Shown: one piece after another, positions 19,486 through 29,467 of the stretch
Layout of the letters: each line of letters opens with the position of its first letter
How positions within the stretch are numbered: the first letter of the stretch is position 1
DNA from: Microglena sp. YARC
Taxonomy: Eukaryota; Chlorophyta; Chlorophyceae; Chlamydomonadales; Chlamydomonadaceae
DNA length: 64,000 bases
NCBI GenBank assembly: GCA_022414725.1
Contig: CM039464.1
Location: 41,858,462-41,922,461 of the forward strand
Direction of reading: 5' to 3'
Notes under the pieces: generated by a model
The model's input: only the letters and a program-made list of their open reading frames with translations
What the model was told of the DNA's origin: nothing
Databases searched by the model: none
Program-made: the position numbers and the translations under genes

Positions 19486-20115
19486 ATGGAGTCTCTACGT
19501 AATTTGAATCTAACAAAAGTTGTTAATACTATACCATCAAGCGTATTGTGTCAACCAGTTTCAAATCCTATAACATATATAGATGTATTTGCTGATATGG
19601 TTGATCTTGAAAAATGTTTAAATACTAAAGACGAGGTCGATGACCTCATCACGAATATTTTATATGTATTGGACGGTACTGTCCAATTACTTTCCCCAGA
19701 GGATATTAACAAGAAATCGTTTGAGTTCGTCAAGTGTTTTTCAGATGACCTCATTAATAGGGCATCTTTGAAGGAAAATAAGATTCGTTGGTTTTCTAAA
19801 CGAATTGACAACTTGAAACTCGAAATAGCCAAAAATGGTTTCTTTCCTAATAGCGCTTCTAAAGATATGTTGTTACATCTTTCTCTCCATTTGAAAATGG
19901 CTATGTGTTTGGTTAATTTTGACACAAATACATGTAGTCATATCTGTTGGAATCGATTCGATTCAGGATTCGTATTTTTGATATCACATTCTAAAATTGA
20001 AATTTTGCACGATCCCTTAGATCCCTCTGTGCGTTTATTTAATCTATCTGATAAAATAAAGATCGTGTCATCTTTGGGACCCAAAGTAGTGAATCTCGAT
20101 CATGTTCATTTCTAA
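19486..20115 (+). CDS. hypothetical protein, 209 aa
   Basis: An intact ORF on the same strand as the Rpb7 and NET-like genes, starting 40 bp after them. There is no signal peptide or membrane segment. The central part is helical (LLHLSLHLKMAMCLVNF) and the C terminus is beta-rich. I see no known motif. It is followed by the AT-rich repeat region 20116-20518. Confidence 0.6.
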   Translation: MESLRNLNLTKVVNTIPSSVLCQPVSNPITYIDVFADMVDLEKCLNTKDEVDDLITNILYVLDGTVQLLSPEDINKKSFEFVKCFSDDLINRASLKENKIRWFSKRIDNLKLEIAKNGFFPNSASKDMLLHLSLHLKMAMCLVNFDTNTCSHICWNRFDSGFVFLISHSKIEILHDPLDPSVRLFNLSDKIKIVSSLGPKVVNLDHVHF

Positions 20116-20518
20116 TAGCACGATATTCATATTCATGTCCCGTTGTGTGTTCATCATTCGCTTACACCTCTCTTTCGCATACACCTCTCTATCCTTATTC
20201 CAATTATAAGTACATAGGAATAAGGATAGATTCCAATTATAATTCGAATAAGGATATTCCAATTATAAGTACAGTACTTATAATAACTAATAACATGGGA
20301 ATAAATGCCTTTTTTTTCTGAACGAAATTCCAATAAGGATACATTCCAATTATATCTACCATTTACTAGATTCCAATTATATATACTGCACTTATAATTC
20401 GAATAAGGATACATTCCAATTATATCTACCATTTGCAATTAACTGTCCTATCTCTATTATGTAAAATTGATTTAAAAATGAACCACTTAAAAATATAATT
20501 AAGTATAAGTTTAATACA
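20116..20518. repeat. AT-rich intergenic region with attccaattata repeats
   Basis: No gene is seen in these 403 bases. The phrase attccaattata occurs at least six times between about 20198 and 20430, mixed with aataaggata elements. A longer stretch, aattcgaataaggatacattccaattatatctaccattt, occurs in near-complete duplicate (about 20320-20360 and 20395-20430). It sits between two same-strand genes directly upstream of the capping enzyme, so it could be a regulatory or recombination region. Confidence 0.75.
20463..20470 (+). promoter_or_regulatory. AAAATTGA, candidate early-type promoter element
   Basis: The octamer AAAATTGA is the early promoter motif of mimiviruses. Here it lies 49 bp upstream of the capping-enzyme ATG. 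I did not find it at comparable positions before other genes in this window, and AT-rich DNA gives chance matches, so this is only a candidate. Confidence 0.25.
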
Positions 20519-23311
20519 ATGCAAATCGAGAAGTCATTTTTCACAGAGAATATCCTTCCTATATTCAAGAACATTGGTCCGAATTACGAAATAGAGGCTA
20601 GCATATATGCTCGTGGTTCAGAGGTCAAACCGTTCCTGTTGATAGAGGTTGTTTCACTTCATTGCTATCGCAATTACTCTCACGAAGCGAGTTTCAAAAC
20701 AGTAAGGAAGTAAACATCCTAGACATATTATGGGACAAGTATCGGTGCACAATACATGGTACTGATAACATTCACAAATATTGCACGACGAATAAGTTCG
20801 AGGCTGATAATACTACATTGATGACAAAGGAAAGGACAGGAACTCCTGTTATTTTCGACGAATATCCATTAAAGTTGCGATCGAGTGTAGAAAATCCCAT
20901 ATCCAATCCGTTGGATGCATTACATTCAATCCCAGCTAGGAAAATATTCCGGTTAAAAAAAAAGGTTTTCATTTACATACAATGTAGATATGCGTGTTGA
21001 TTTGACTATAGTTAAGCAGTCTACAACACAGTCGTCATTTGCCTCCTCGAATATAAATGGTACGAATGAAAAGTTTGAAGTCGAACTAGAGTATATAGGT
21101 TTATATGCAAAGGATAATGCCCAGGCTGTTAGTATTGGATTCTTAAAGTCGTGTGCTAATATCATGGATATCATGAACGGTGATTGGAATCATGTACCTA
21201 CATTGAGCAAGTTGACCAATGCCTTTGATCAGTATTTGGCATTGGTCAAGAAAAGCAACATTATTGAGCGATTGATGTTCACAGGACCCCAGCCAGTAAC
21301 ACTGGAGCGCAGACATTTGTATAAACCAGCACCCGGTATACTATCCGTGTTGTCAGATTATACGGTGACTGACAAAGCTGATGGATTGCGAATCCTGTTG
21401 TTTGTTGCTGGCGATGGACTAATGTACACAATCGATTCGAAGCTCAACATTGTATCTACCGGTATTAAGGTTAAAACAACTTTGGCAAATTCTTTAGTGG
21501 ATGGTGAATATGTCACTGTTACGAGGACTGGACCTGGTGCTCGATTATATATGGCTTTCGACATATATTACTACAAGGGTGTTGACGTCCGGTCCCTCCC
21601 TTTGACTGATGGGCGATTGGACAAATTGGTCGAGTTTACTAGTCAAATTCCTAAGGATAAAAATATGATAATCAAAGCAAAAACCTTTTATAGCGGCGAA
21701 AACATATTGATGGATAGCAAAAATATTATCATTTCTGGAGGTATCCATAACAAGTTCAAGGATGACGAGTTACCCTACTACATAGATGGTTTAATATTCA
21801 CTCCAAAGTATCTTCCTGTCGGCGGTCTGTTCCCCAATGACACCCCCAAGGATGGTACTTGGCCTCTAGTGTTCAAGTGGAAACCGCCACAGTTCAATAG
21901 TATCGACTTTTACGTGCATGTGAAAACCAATGACTTTGTGATGCGTCAGTCTAAGGTTTACAAGATGTTCACCCTCATGGTAGGTTCTACAGATGAGAAT
22001 GTGTTAGGCATGTTGGATCCATTATTAAAAAAACCTAACAAAAATGAGAATAAATACAAACTGGTCCCTTTCAGCCAATCGAGTTTGTGTAATTTGGAGG
22101 TAGATGTCAACGGTGTTATTTTGTGTAGTAACGGCGATGCCATTGAAAACGGAATGGTTGTTGAATTTATGTACGATTTTTCCGAGGAGGTGAATTACAA
22201 TTGGAAGCCCATGAGGGTGCGTTATGACAAAGTGCGTCCTAATTTCTCTTCCATCGCAGAGACAAACTGGAAGAGTATGCAGGTCCCTGTCACTGAGTCT
22301 TTGATATGTGGTGACGAGGAGGTTGTTGAAGAATCTATATTGAACGAAGACGAGTTGTATTATAATAGGATATACTCTCGCGACAAGAGCGCCACAAAGT
22401 CCATGTTGAACTTTCACAATCACTGGATCAAGGACGTGTGTTTACTGGGAAGTGTTCCTGGCAGAGTCGAATCCTTGTTTGACATAGCTTGCGGGCGAGG
22501 CAACGATTTGCCCCGGTGGATAAAGTACAAGGTGGAGAGGCTCCTCGGTATAGACCTAACAGAGGACAATATACTCAACGGTCAAGATGGGGCGTATGCG
22601 CGCCTCCAAAAAACCCGAAACGCGGGCAGTATCAAATACGCATTCATCACTATGGATGCGAGTAACGTCATCGACAGCTCGAGCATAAACCATATAGAGA
22701 ATCCGAGCTTACGGGTCATAGCGAAGTCCGTGTGGGGGATAGAGAAAGATGATCGTGCTAAGAACGTGTATATGCTGGCCACAAAAAAATTCAAAGTGGT
22801 GACATGTAATTTTGCGATCCACTACTTTTTCAACAGCGAAGTTGCATTAAAGAATGTATGCATTAATATAGCAAAACACGTGGAAAACAATGGGTACTTT
22901 ATGGGAACGTGTTTTGATGGGAAAAAGGTTGAGCGATTGCTTAACAATGTTGATATTGGTAAAGATGTCAGTTGCAAGAAAGACGATAGATTGATATGGA
23001 GTATCACTCGAATGTATGACAACATTGATGATTTCGGTTCAAAGATAGCGGTTTACATCGAGACTATTGGTAAAAAGAATATAGAGTTCGTTGTAAACTT
23101 CAAACGTCTGGAGAAGGAACTGTCCCAGTACGGGATCACATTGTTCGATACTGGGACGTTTGACGATTCGTATGCCAAGTTGCTCAAGTATAAGGGTAAC
23201 AAGGACAACAAATATTTGTTTGGCGACGACACTGGTGCTATTCACATGTCTGATGAAGAAAGGAAGTTTAGCTTCCTGAACAGGTGGTTCATTTTCAAAA
23301 AAAACATTTAA
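20519..23311 (+). pseudogene. mRNA capping enzyme (triphosphatase-guanylyltransferase-methyltransferase), two frameshifts
   Basis: The three-domain NCLDV capping-enzyme layout is recognisable. The triphosphatase-like part is at 20519-21250 (EVELEYIG is a likely metal-site motif). The guanylyltransferase follows with the TDKADG nucleotidyl-transfer site (about 21370). A guanine-N7 methyltransferase follows with the SAM motif DIACGRGNDLPRW (about 22485). The last 773 codons (20990-23311) are open. The N-terminal part changes frame twice, near 20640-20690 and at a nine-A run near 20957, which returns to the original frame. Two compensating shifts at or near homopolymers may be sequencing errors or early decay. 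The gene for the 2'-O-methyltransferase follows 28 bp later. Confidence 0.88.
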
Positions 23312-23339
23312 GAGTACTGACTAGAATTAATAAAGTAAA

Positions 23340-24491
23340 ATGGTGAAGAAGAAATATTGTTTTACCTTATCTAACAATGGTAGCTTGGGCAGTTTGGGAC
23401 AGGATGGCGACAGTGCCACTGAGAACGATTTGATTACGAACAATAAAAAAATGATAACTGACTTGATGCAGTACAAAAACAGTATTGACCAGACTTTTAC
23501 TGATGGCACATGGGACAAATATAAAAAATACACAAACGACTATGAATTAGTATTTACCCAATTTGGTATACATCAGAGTGTAAGTAGGTATATTCCTATA
23601 AGCAGGTCTTTTTTTAAGTTATGGGAAATCTTGCATTACTTCAGCGAACACTTTGTAAATGACGGACACGATTCCAGTAGATGTTTCTTCATGGCGGAAG
23701 GTCCTGGTGGGTTTGTTGAGGCATACTCTAAATGGCGTGGGAATAAGCTATTCCGCGATGATATATATGTGACAACCTTGATAAACACGAACGACAAGAC
23801 GGTTCCATGTCTGAGAATTCCCAAATGGATAACCAATAATTCAAAAACATTTAGGACTGTATATGGGCCGAACAAAAATGGCGATATAAGTGATGTTCTA
23901 AATATGAAGGGTATGATAGATGACATTGGTGAGAATAGTTGCGATATAGTGACTGGTGATGGTGGGTTTGACTTTAGCTCTAACTTCAATGACCAAGAAG
24001 AAATGTCTAGATTACTGATCATTTGTGAAGTGTTGTTGGCCTTACAGATTCAAAAAGACAGTGGTACATTTGTGTTGAAGATGTATGACATTAGTGTAGA
24101 CACTTCATTTCAGATAATTTCATTGTTGCAAAAATCATATACAAATGTCCACATCATCAAACCACGAACGAGTAGACCTGCCAATTCTGAAAAGTATATC
24201 GTGTGTACGGGGTATATTCTACAAAATGGAATGGTATTCATTCCATTGCTATATGACTACTTAAGAGACACGACGCAACGTCTGAACATAGACGTCCCAA
24301 TCGGGATTTTACACTCTATCATAGAGTTTAATAGTAGTTTCATTACGAATCAAATAATGTATATTGTCAAGACTATGCATTACATACAAAATAAAGATGA
24401 TATCAAGATTGATCATGTTATCAATACCCAATTAAAGAAAGCTACAAAGTGGTGTAAAAAATACAAGATACCGCATCATTCATGTGTTTGA
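23340..24491 (+). CDS. FtsJ-like cap-specific 2'-O-methyltransferase
   Basis: 383 residues. The SAM-binding site (MAEGPGGFVEAY, about residue 118), an acidic catalytic residue in TGDGGFDF (about 206), a lysine in FVLKMYD (about 245) and a glutamate in NSEKYIV (about 283) give the K-D-K-E arrangement of RrmJ/FtsJ-fold RNA 2'-O-methyltransferases. It probably converts cap 0 to cap 1 on viral mRNA, following the neighbouring capping enzyme. The gene is intact. Its end overlaps the convergent small gene at 24480 by 12 bases. Confidence 0.88.
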   Translation: MVKKKYCFTLSNNGSLGSLGQDGDSATENDLITNNKKMITDLMQYKNSIDQTFTDGTWDKYKKYTNDYELVFTQFGIHQSVSRYIPISRSFFKLWEILHYFSEHFVNDGHDSSRCFFMAEGPGGFVEAYSKWRGNKLFRDDIYVTTLINTNDKTVPCLRIPKWITNNSKTFRTVYGPNKNGDISDVLNMKGMIDDIGENSCDIVTGDGGFDFSSNFNDQEEMSRLLIICEVLLALQIQKDSGTFVLKMYDISVDTSFQIISLLQKSYTNVHIIKPRTSRPANSEKYIVCTGYILQNGMVFIPLLYDYLRDTTQRLNIDVPIGILHSIIEFNSSFITNQIMYIVKTMHYIQNKDDIKIDHVINTQLKKATKWCKKYKIPHHSCV

Positions 24492-24761
24492 TTTTTTGTC
24501 GACTATCGAATCGATATATATATATTTGAGCTTGTTCATGACATCGGAATCCACGTCGTTAACATTGCTATCGTCTATCTTATCGCGATTAGATAGCATG
24601 TATTTTAAAGTACTAACATCGAAATTCGCTTCTTGCGTCATATCGAAAAGTCTAGGATATGCTTTATGGAATTCGGAATGGTCGGTCATAAGACTTTCTC
24701 TAGAATATCCTTTTCCTAATTTCTCCCTTATTATTTCTACTTCTTGTAAGATGTCTGCCAT
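24480..24761 (-). CDS. small helical protein, 93 aa
   Basis: MADILQEVEIIREKLGKGYS... is rich in charged helices, with the phrase FHKAYPRLFDMTQEANFD near the middle. Short proteins with a similar YPxLFDM core recur in giant viruses as conserved hypotheticals, by recollection and not by search. The reverse frame is also open (24484-24768) but reads as a typical shadow. It overlaps the FtsJ gene tail to tail. Confidence 0.6.
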   Translation of the reverse strand: MADILQEVEIIREKLGKGYSRESLMTDHSEFHKAYPRLFDMTQEANFDVSTLKYMLSNRDKIDDSNVNDVDSDVMNKLKYIYIDSIVDKKSNT

Positions 24762-24825
24762 TGTCTAGAGTAGACATCTTATGAAAATCTTAAGTATGTT
24801 TTTTTTATGATATAAATACATAAAG

Positions 24826-25179
24826 ATGAACCAACAAAAACACGTCCCCCCACCCGAACCATCCCTTAATGGTGGTTTGTATACAGGAACCCCATTCGCA
24901 CCCAGTGCTCCATGGGGTAACACTCCTGTAACTCCGGATACCGGGTATATGATACATTATAATTTGCGAACAGCCGACCCTCCTCCCGGTGCTATCTATC
25001 AATACCCTGGGTCTAATAGGCCCGGTAATTCTTTCACACCCATGATTGGTATTCAAAAATATAAGGATGATCGTTTCAATCTATATTGTATAGATGATAA
25101 AGAAAAATCAATAGTTTCAAACTTGAGAGGTGGTAACAATAACAATGACAGGTTTACAAAATATTTTTACTTGCATTAA
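24826..25179 (+). CDS. Pro/Gly/Asn-rich small protein, 117 aa
   Basis: The start is preceded by an AT-rich leader (gatataaatacataaagATG). The N-terminal 80 residues are rich in Pro, Gly and Tyr with little regular structure (PPPEPSLNGGLYTGTPFAPS). The C-terminal part is polar, with GGNNNND. This suggests a flexible virion or scaffold-type protein, but I recognise no family. Its stop codon overlaps the end of the convergent gene. Confidence 0.55.
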   Translation: MNQQKHVPPPEPSLNGGLYTGTPFAPSAPWGNTPVTPDTGYMIHYNLRTADPPPGAIYQYPGSNRPGNSFTPMIGIQKYKDDRFNLYCIDDKEKSIVSNLRGGNNNNDRFTKYFYLH

Positions 25180-25730
25180 AAGAAATCGTAATCATACGCG
25201 TTCTCATAGAATCCTCCCTTGGTGGTCTTCTTGGCCTTGGTGGCCTTGGTGGCCTTGGTGGGCTTCTTGGGCTTCTTGGGCTCAATGGGCTCAACGGACT
25301 CATCATCATCGCTGTCATTATATAGAGTACCATCATTATATGGTAAATGCGATTTAAATGGTCTTATATATGAAATGCTGTTATCATCCTCATTACTACG
25401 CCCGGAAACCTTATGGATTTTCCACAGCCTAGCCATTTCCGTAGAACGTTCACCAAAGTCGGGGAAGGCTGTCTTGAGTTTAGAGGACATCCTGGTTACA
25501 ATTTTTTGATAATCACTAGGAATTCTATCTTCTTTTGCTATGTTGGACACCCTTCTGCGTTTAATACCTTTGCCATCGGGTCCCTCGGAAATAATGAGGC
25601 GTTTCATAATTTCTGTGAGCTCTTTAGAAATAGATACTATAGTGCGTTGTTCCCTCCCACCTACCTCGAGATTGTCAAGACGGGTAATTTGATCCTCCAC
25701 TTTTTCTGAGAATAATTTTGAACGTGGCAT
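25176..25730 (-). CDS. YABBY/HMG-like DNA-binding protein with Lys-rich tail
   Basis: 184 residues. The middle (RIPSDYQKIVTRMSSKLKTA, then FPDFGERSTEMARLWKIHK) follows the pattern of the YABBY/HMG-box-like domain found in several NCLDV transcription-factor candidates. The C terminus has an H1-like run of KKP and TKA repeats (about residues 155-170) before GGFYENAYDYDFF. A DNA-binding or chromatin-like role is an inference. It is the first of a minus-strand pair with the thioredoxin-like gene. Confidence 0.6.
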   Translation of the reverse strand: MPRSKLFSEKVEDQITRLDNLEVGGREQRTIVSISKELTEIMKRLIISEGPDGKGIKRRRVSNIAKEDRIPSDYQKIVTRMSSKLKTAFPDFGERSTEMARLWKIHKVSGRSNEDDNSISYIRPFKSHLPYNDGTLYNDSDDDESVEPIEPKKPKKPTKATKATKAKKTTKGGFYENAYDYDFF

Positions 25731-25772
25731 TATGTATTTTTATATATGATTAGATTTTTATTTACAATTTGT

Positions 25773-26186
25773 CTAAATTTTTAAGAAGTTGAATAGTACA
25801 TTTTCTTGCATATTCTTACATTCTTTAGACTTACCGCTCTTTTTTATTTTGTACAAACTTGGCACTCCATTTATCTGACCTAACTGTCTGACTAAGGTTT
25901 TTATTTTATCGTTCTCCATGTGTCGCTTTAGCATTTCTATCAAGCTATCAACGCAATTGTAATTACATTGTATAATTAATCTATCTGCATGTACATTTTT
26001 CATAGCACGACCCCATGTTGATTCTTCATCATCAGTTCGTTTCCCCATTAATGCTGTACAATATCCACAAGTGTTTGTGTAAATTAATACATACATACTT
26101 TTTTTCGTGTCTTCAGACAGTTTATTTATTATTCGATGTTTTTCCTTTTCTAAGTCCTTTTCAACGTCAATTCGAATAACAGTCAT
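25773..26186 (-). CDS. thioredoxin-fold protein with CGYC site
   Basis: The frame opens at 26222, but MTVIRIDVEK at 26186 is a better start, giving 137 residues. TNTCGYCTALMGK holds the CxxC redox site, and GVPSLYKI provides the cis-proline of the thioredoxin fold. It could pass electrons or disulphides together with the Erv1-like enzyme at 13287-13754, as glutaredoxin/thioredoxin-like partners do in poxviruses. That pairing is an inference. Confidence 0.75.
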   Translation of the reverse strand: MTVIRIDVEKDLEKEKHRIINKLSEDTKKSMYVLIYTNTCGYCTALMGKRTDDEESTWGRAMKNVHADRLIIQCNYNCVDSLIEMLKRHMENDKIKTLVRQLGQINGVPSLYKIKKSGKSKECKNMQENVLFNFLKI

Positions 26187-26300
26187 ATATAAATATTGCA
26201 GATAAAAAAAAATTGAATTCAAAAAAATGGTATGATACCGGTATAAATTCTAAGTGAAATAAAAGAGAAATACATTTAAAACTTTGTATACCTTAGAGCT

Positions 26301-26642
26301 TTGAATAGCGTGTTCTTCATGCTTATATCAAGGACATTAGCTAATAAATGTTTTTGTTTCCAAAAGTTTGCCAGTAAATGTCGGCATTACAGCAAACATT
26401 TATTAAAGAATAAGAAATATCAGGTCACAAAGAATACAATGACTTCTATGGTCGTATTGTATACAAATGTGTCTGACTCCCATATGCCGCCAGAAATTGA
26501 AAGAAATGACGCCTATATGAAATCGGTAATCGATGTATTGGTGCTCATATCAAAAAATTACCAGTATTTGGGAATAGAGATTATTGATGTTTTAACTATA
26601 ATAATAATAGTTGGGATAATCAGAAATCTTCGTCCATCTTAA
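26301..26642 (+). CDS. hypothetical protein with C-terminal membrane helix
   Basis: The open frame gives 113 residues, but the first 46 look unlike the rest. The ATG at 26439 ([16 protein letters not shown]) may be the true start, giving 67 residues. The C terminus has one hydrophobic segment ([16 protein letters not shown]). There is no known family. It overlaps the 3' end of the convergent RNR gene by 23 bases. Confidence 0.4.
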   Translation: MNSVFFMLISRTLANKCFCFQKFASKCRHYSKHLLKNKKYQVTKNTMTSMVVLYTNVSDSHMPPEIERNDAYMKSVIDVLVLISKNYQYLGIEIIDVLTIIIIVGIIRNLRPS

Positions 26643-27570
26643 AACTATGATCATGTTTAGCTTTCCTATATTCGCTCACACGTTTTTCAAAAAAGTTTGT
26701 TTTCCCTTGCAATGAGATCATCTCCATCCAATCGAATGGATTTGATTCATTGTACAGCTTATTACACCCGAAATCAACGAGTAGTTTGTCAGCCACGAAT
26801 TTGATGTACTGGATCATCAAAACATTGTTCATTCCAATTAAACTGACAGGAAGAGATTCAGATATGAATGAACTTTCTATTTCTACGGCCTCCTTAACTA
26901 TTGTGTAAATCATCTCTTCTGTAAGCTTGTCAATAAGTTTCTTGTACAAACATATAGCAAAATCACAATGCATGCCTTCATCTCGTGATATGAGTTCATT
27001 GCTGAATGTGAGTCCGTGCATTTTGTTCCTTTTTTTAAGCCAGAAAATTGCACAAAAGCTTCCGGAGAAGAAAATCCCCTCTACAACCGCGAATGCTACT
27101 AGTCTTTGGGCAAAAGATTCTGAACAATCAATCCATTTGATCGCCCAATCCGCTTTTCTTTGCACACACGGCATTGTGTGTATCGCATCGAATAACTTAT
27201 CCTTCTCAGCAGTGTCTTTGATGTACGCTTCGATAAGATTGCCGTACGTTTGTGAATGGATTTGTTCCATTGCGATTTGGAATGCGTAAAAGGCACGGGC
27301 TTCTGATATTTGAACGTCGCTCATAAACCTAGTTGCCAAATTTTCCATGACGATCCCGTCGGAAGCTACGAAAAAGGCAAGGATATGTTTGATGAAGTGT
27401 TGTTCGTCATTGGTCAACTCTGTAAAATTGTCGAATGTGGTATCAATTTCATCAGCAGACCAAAAGCTTGCAACGGCGTTCATATAAAATTCCCATAAGT
27501 CATGGTATTTAATAGGATACACCGTGTAGCGATTATCGTTAACAGAAGTAATAGGGCAATTCATTGACAT
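26620..27570 (-). CDS. ribonucleotide reductase small subunit (class Ia R2)
   Basis: 316 residues. It provides the tyrosyl radical for reduction of ribonucleotides to deoxynucleotides. Metal-ligand motifs are visible: [35 protein letters not shown] and [10 protein letters not shown]. The likely radical tyrosine lies in [15 protein letters not shown]. The C terminus (HSFKMDEDF) matches the R2 peptide that docks to the large subunit. The large subunit gene is not in this window. The gene is intact and close to eukaryotic R2 in its motifs. Confidence 0.95.
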   Translation of the reverse strand: MSMNCPITSVNDNRYTVYPIKYHDLWEFYMNAVASFWSADEIDTTFDNFTELTNDEQHFIKHILAFFVASDGIVMENLATRFMSDVQISEARAFYAFQIAMEQIHSQTYGNLIEAYIKDTAEKDKLFDAIHTMPCVQRKADWAIKWIDCSESFAQRLVAFAVVEGIFFSGSFCAIFWLKKRNKMHGLTFSNELISRDEGMHCDFAICLYKKLIDKLTEEMIYTIVKEAVEIESSFISESLPVSLIGMNNVLMIQYIKFVADKLLVDFGCNKLYNESNPFDWMEMISLQGKTNFFEKRVSEYRKAKHDHSFKMDEDF

Positions 27571-27892
27571 TACTATGTATACTTGTAATATCTTTATATG
27601 GATTATGATTAATATATATTGAAATTTCAGGAAAGTCTTGACGATTGAAGTTGATTGTAATTCATTTGTCGGAGTATACTATTAAGATGGTTGAACAGAT
27701 ATCTCGCAACACATACTCTTCATGTATTAAAGGTTCTAGAGATCATTATAGATCAACAGGATTAGTATGATATAATAAAGCGGAAAAAATAATGGAATTT
27801 ACAAAGCTATATGTTTTTTGATAAACTCAAATACTGTTTGGTTATATGATTTGTATCTTGATTGTATGATTTAAATTTGAAAACTTTGTATT
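27571..27892. other. intergenic region between RNR and second RING helicase
   Basis: 322 AT-rich bases. I see no ORF, RNA gene or hairpin of note apart from the solo repeat copy at 27785-27872. The region separates the RNR start from the 3' end of the minus-strand helicase. Confidence 0.6.
27785..27872 (-). repeat. solo copy A of the dispersed repeat
   Basis: About 88 bp including ttacaaagctatatgttttttgat and ttgattgtatgattt. It is closely matched by copy B at 29778-29857 in the same orientation. In reverse complement it matches the boundary of two units in the tandem array at 61734-63783. It lies just beyond the 3' end of the second RING helicase. Confidence 0.85.
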
Positions 27893-29467
27893 TTAGGTTT
27901 CATTTCCATGTAACAGTTGAGTTACATTTAGAGTACACGTTCTACCAGGACGTTGTGCACGTCCTATGACTTGTTCATACATCTGTTTATTTATTTTATG
28001 TACAAATAAAACATCGGTCGCATTTTCAAGATTCATTCCACATCCATAAAAAGATGAATTTGTTATTAAAACTCTAGCTTCATTTGATTTAAATAATTGA
28101 ATATCTTTTTCAATTGAATCCATATTACCACCATCTAATTCTACATAATATATATGTTTACGTATTAACATTTTAGATATCTCTTTGAATATATTCGAAT
28201 AATCTGAAAAGATTATTACACTTGATCCTAATTTAGATTCATCAAATAACATTTCAATATGTTCAAGTTTTGTTTTATTTGGTGTTACTTCTGGTGTTAC
28301 TTCTACTTCTGGTGTAGTTACACAAAGTACTTTTAAAGGAGATGCTCTACAATAAGGACATGTTGTCTTTATACGACTCCATACGAGAATACACTCTTCG
28401 CAGAAAGCATTTTTACAACATTCTGAGATACATTTTATACCTTTAATCTCATCAAAGCATATAAGACATGTATTTGTTTGTTGTAAACGTTCAAGAATAC
28501 AATCAAGTTTATATTTTTTTGTTTTAAACTCAACATTCGTTTTTTCTAATATAACTTCTTGTATAATTCGTTTTTGATTTGATTGATCATCTTCTTGATT
28601 ATCATATTCTTGATGAATAGATGTATTTAAATCTTTTATACTTTTAATTAAATATTCAAGTGTTTCTCTTATATCCGATACAATGAGTTCAATCAATTCA
28701 GTATCATTTTTAGCAATTGTTTTTATAAAACAAGTTGTAATATTTGTATAATCTAGAGCATTAACAGCAGAATATTCATTTGGACTAAGTATGCCAACTA
28801 ATATTGTATCAATATATACATTTTTACAACAAATTTCTGTATATATTGGTTCTTCAAGTGGAAAGGATTCTTTAATAAAATTAGGTATACATTTACACGT
28901 AACAGAGTCTGCATCATTCATATTAAGACCCAGTTTTACATTAGGTGTAAAAGATGCAGATACAAGCCAAATCATATTCGCTGAGATTGATTTCGTACAC
29001 ATAAAAGATACACTATCAATTTCATCTATAATTACACGATCAATTTTATGATTTGATGCTGATAATGAATCTGTAAGAATACTATAATACAATGGTATTG
29101 TAATCAAAATATTCGTTTTTAGTAAAGATGAATTTTCAAAATAAAGAGATGTAATTTCACTATAGTTTGTATATTTTTTCCATGTAATATCTTTGTTACA
29201 AAAAATTTGTATTTCACGAATCCATTGATAATAAATATTTTGTGGAACAATAATAATATTTGTACTTTTTGGATCTGCCAAAATGAGTGATAAAATAACC
29301 ATTGTTTTACCAGAACCTGGAAGATCGCTCATGATACCAAATTTTTTATTCATTTTTTCGATGTGTTGGCATTTATGTAACATTGCGAGTTGATGTGGTT
29401 TTAATAAAATAAGAGCATTTTTGGGTTGAGTTGCTTTTGTAGAATTGTTATTAAGCAATGTTATCAT
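27893..29467 (-). CDS. second SF2 (SNF2/Rad5-like) helicase with RING finger
   Basis: 524 residues with the same layout as the gene at 9988-11742: Walker A (SDLPGSGKTM), DEID box (VIIDEIDSV), RING finger (CLICFDEI...CCKNAFCEECI...CPYC) and C-terminal lobe (FYGCGMNLENATDVL; QVIGRAQRPGR). It is a diverged paralogue. Its codons look more AT-rich than those of neighbours, and it is bracketed by direct repeats A and B, which suggests it moved or was duplicated as a cassette. The gene is intact. Confidence 0.88.
   Translation of the reverse strand: MITLLNNNSTKATQPKNALILLKPHQLAMLHKCQHIEKMNKKFGIMSDLPGSGKTMVILSLILADPKSTNIIIVPQNIYYQWIREIQIFCNKDITWKKYTNYSEITSLYFENSSLLKTNILITIPLYYSILTDSLSASNHKIDRVIIDEIDSVSFMCTKSISANMIWLVSASFTPNVKLGLNMNDADSVTCKCIPNFIKESFPLEEPIYTEICCKNVYIDTILVGILSPNEYSAVNALDYTNITTCFIKTIAKNDTELIELIVSDIRETLEYLIKSIKDLNTSIHQEYDNQEDDQSNQKRIIQEVILEKTNVEFKTKKYKLDCILERLQQTNTCLICFDEIKGIKCISECCKNAFCEECILVWSRIKTTCPYCRASPLKVLCVTTPEVEVTPEVTPNKTKLEHIEMLFDESKLGSSVIIFSDYSNIFKEISKMLIRKHIYYVELDGGNMDSIEKDIQLFKSNEARVLITNSSFYGCGMNLENATDVLFVHKINKQMYEQVIGRAQRPGRTCTLNVTQLLHGNET

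Noticed and set aside
24484..24768. 94-codon ORF opposite the small 93-aa gene
   Set aside because: It has the pattern of a shadow ORF; the minus-strand reading has balanced composition and a giant-virus-like motif.
25130..25357. Trp-rich ORF (WWSSWPWWPWW)
   Set aside because: It is the antisense of the Lys/Pro/Thr-rich tail of the YABBY/HMG-like gene.
27893..29467. Transposon with A and B as terminal repeats
   Set aside because: A and B are direct, not inverted, carry no transposase, and belong to a wider repeat family; called a possible cassette only.
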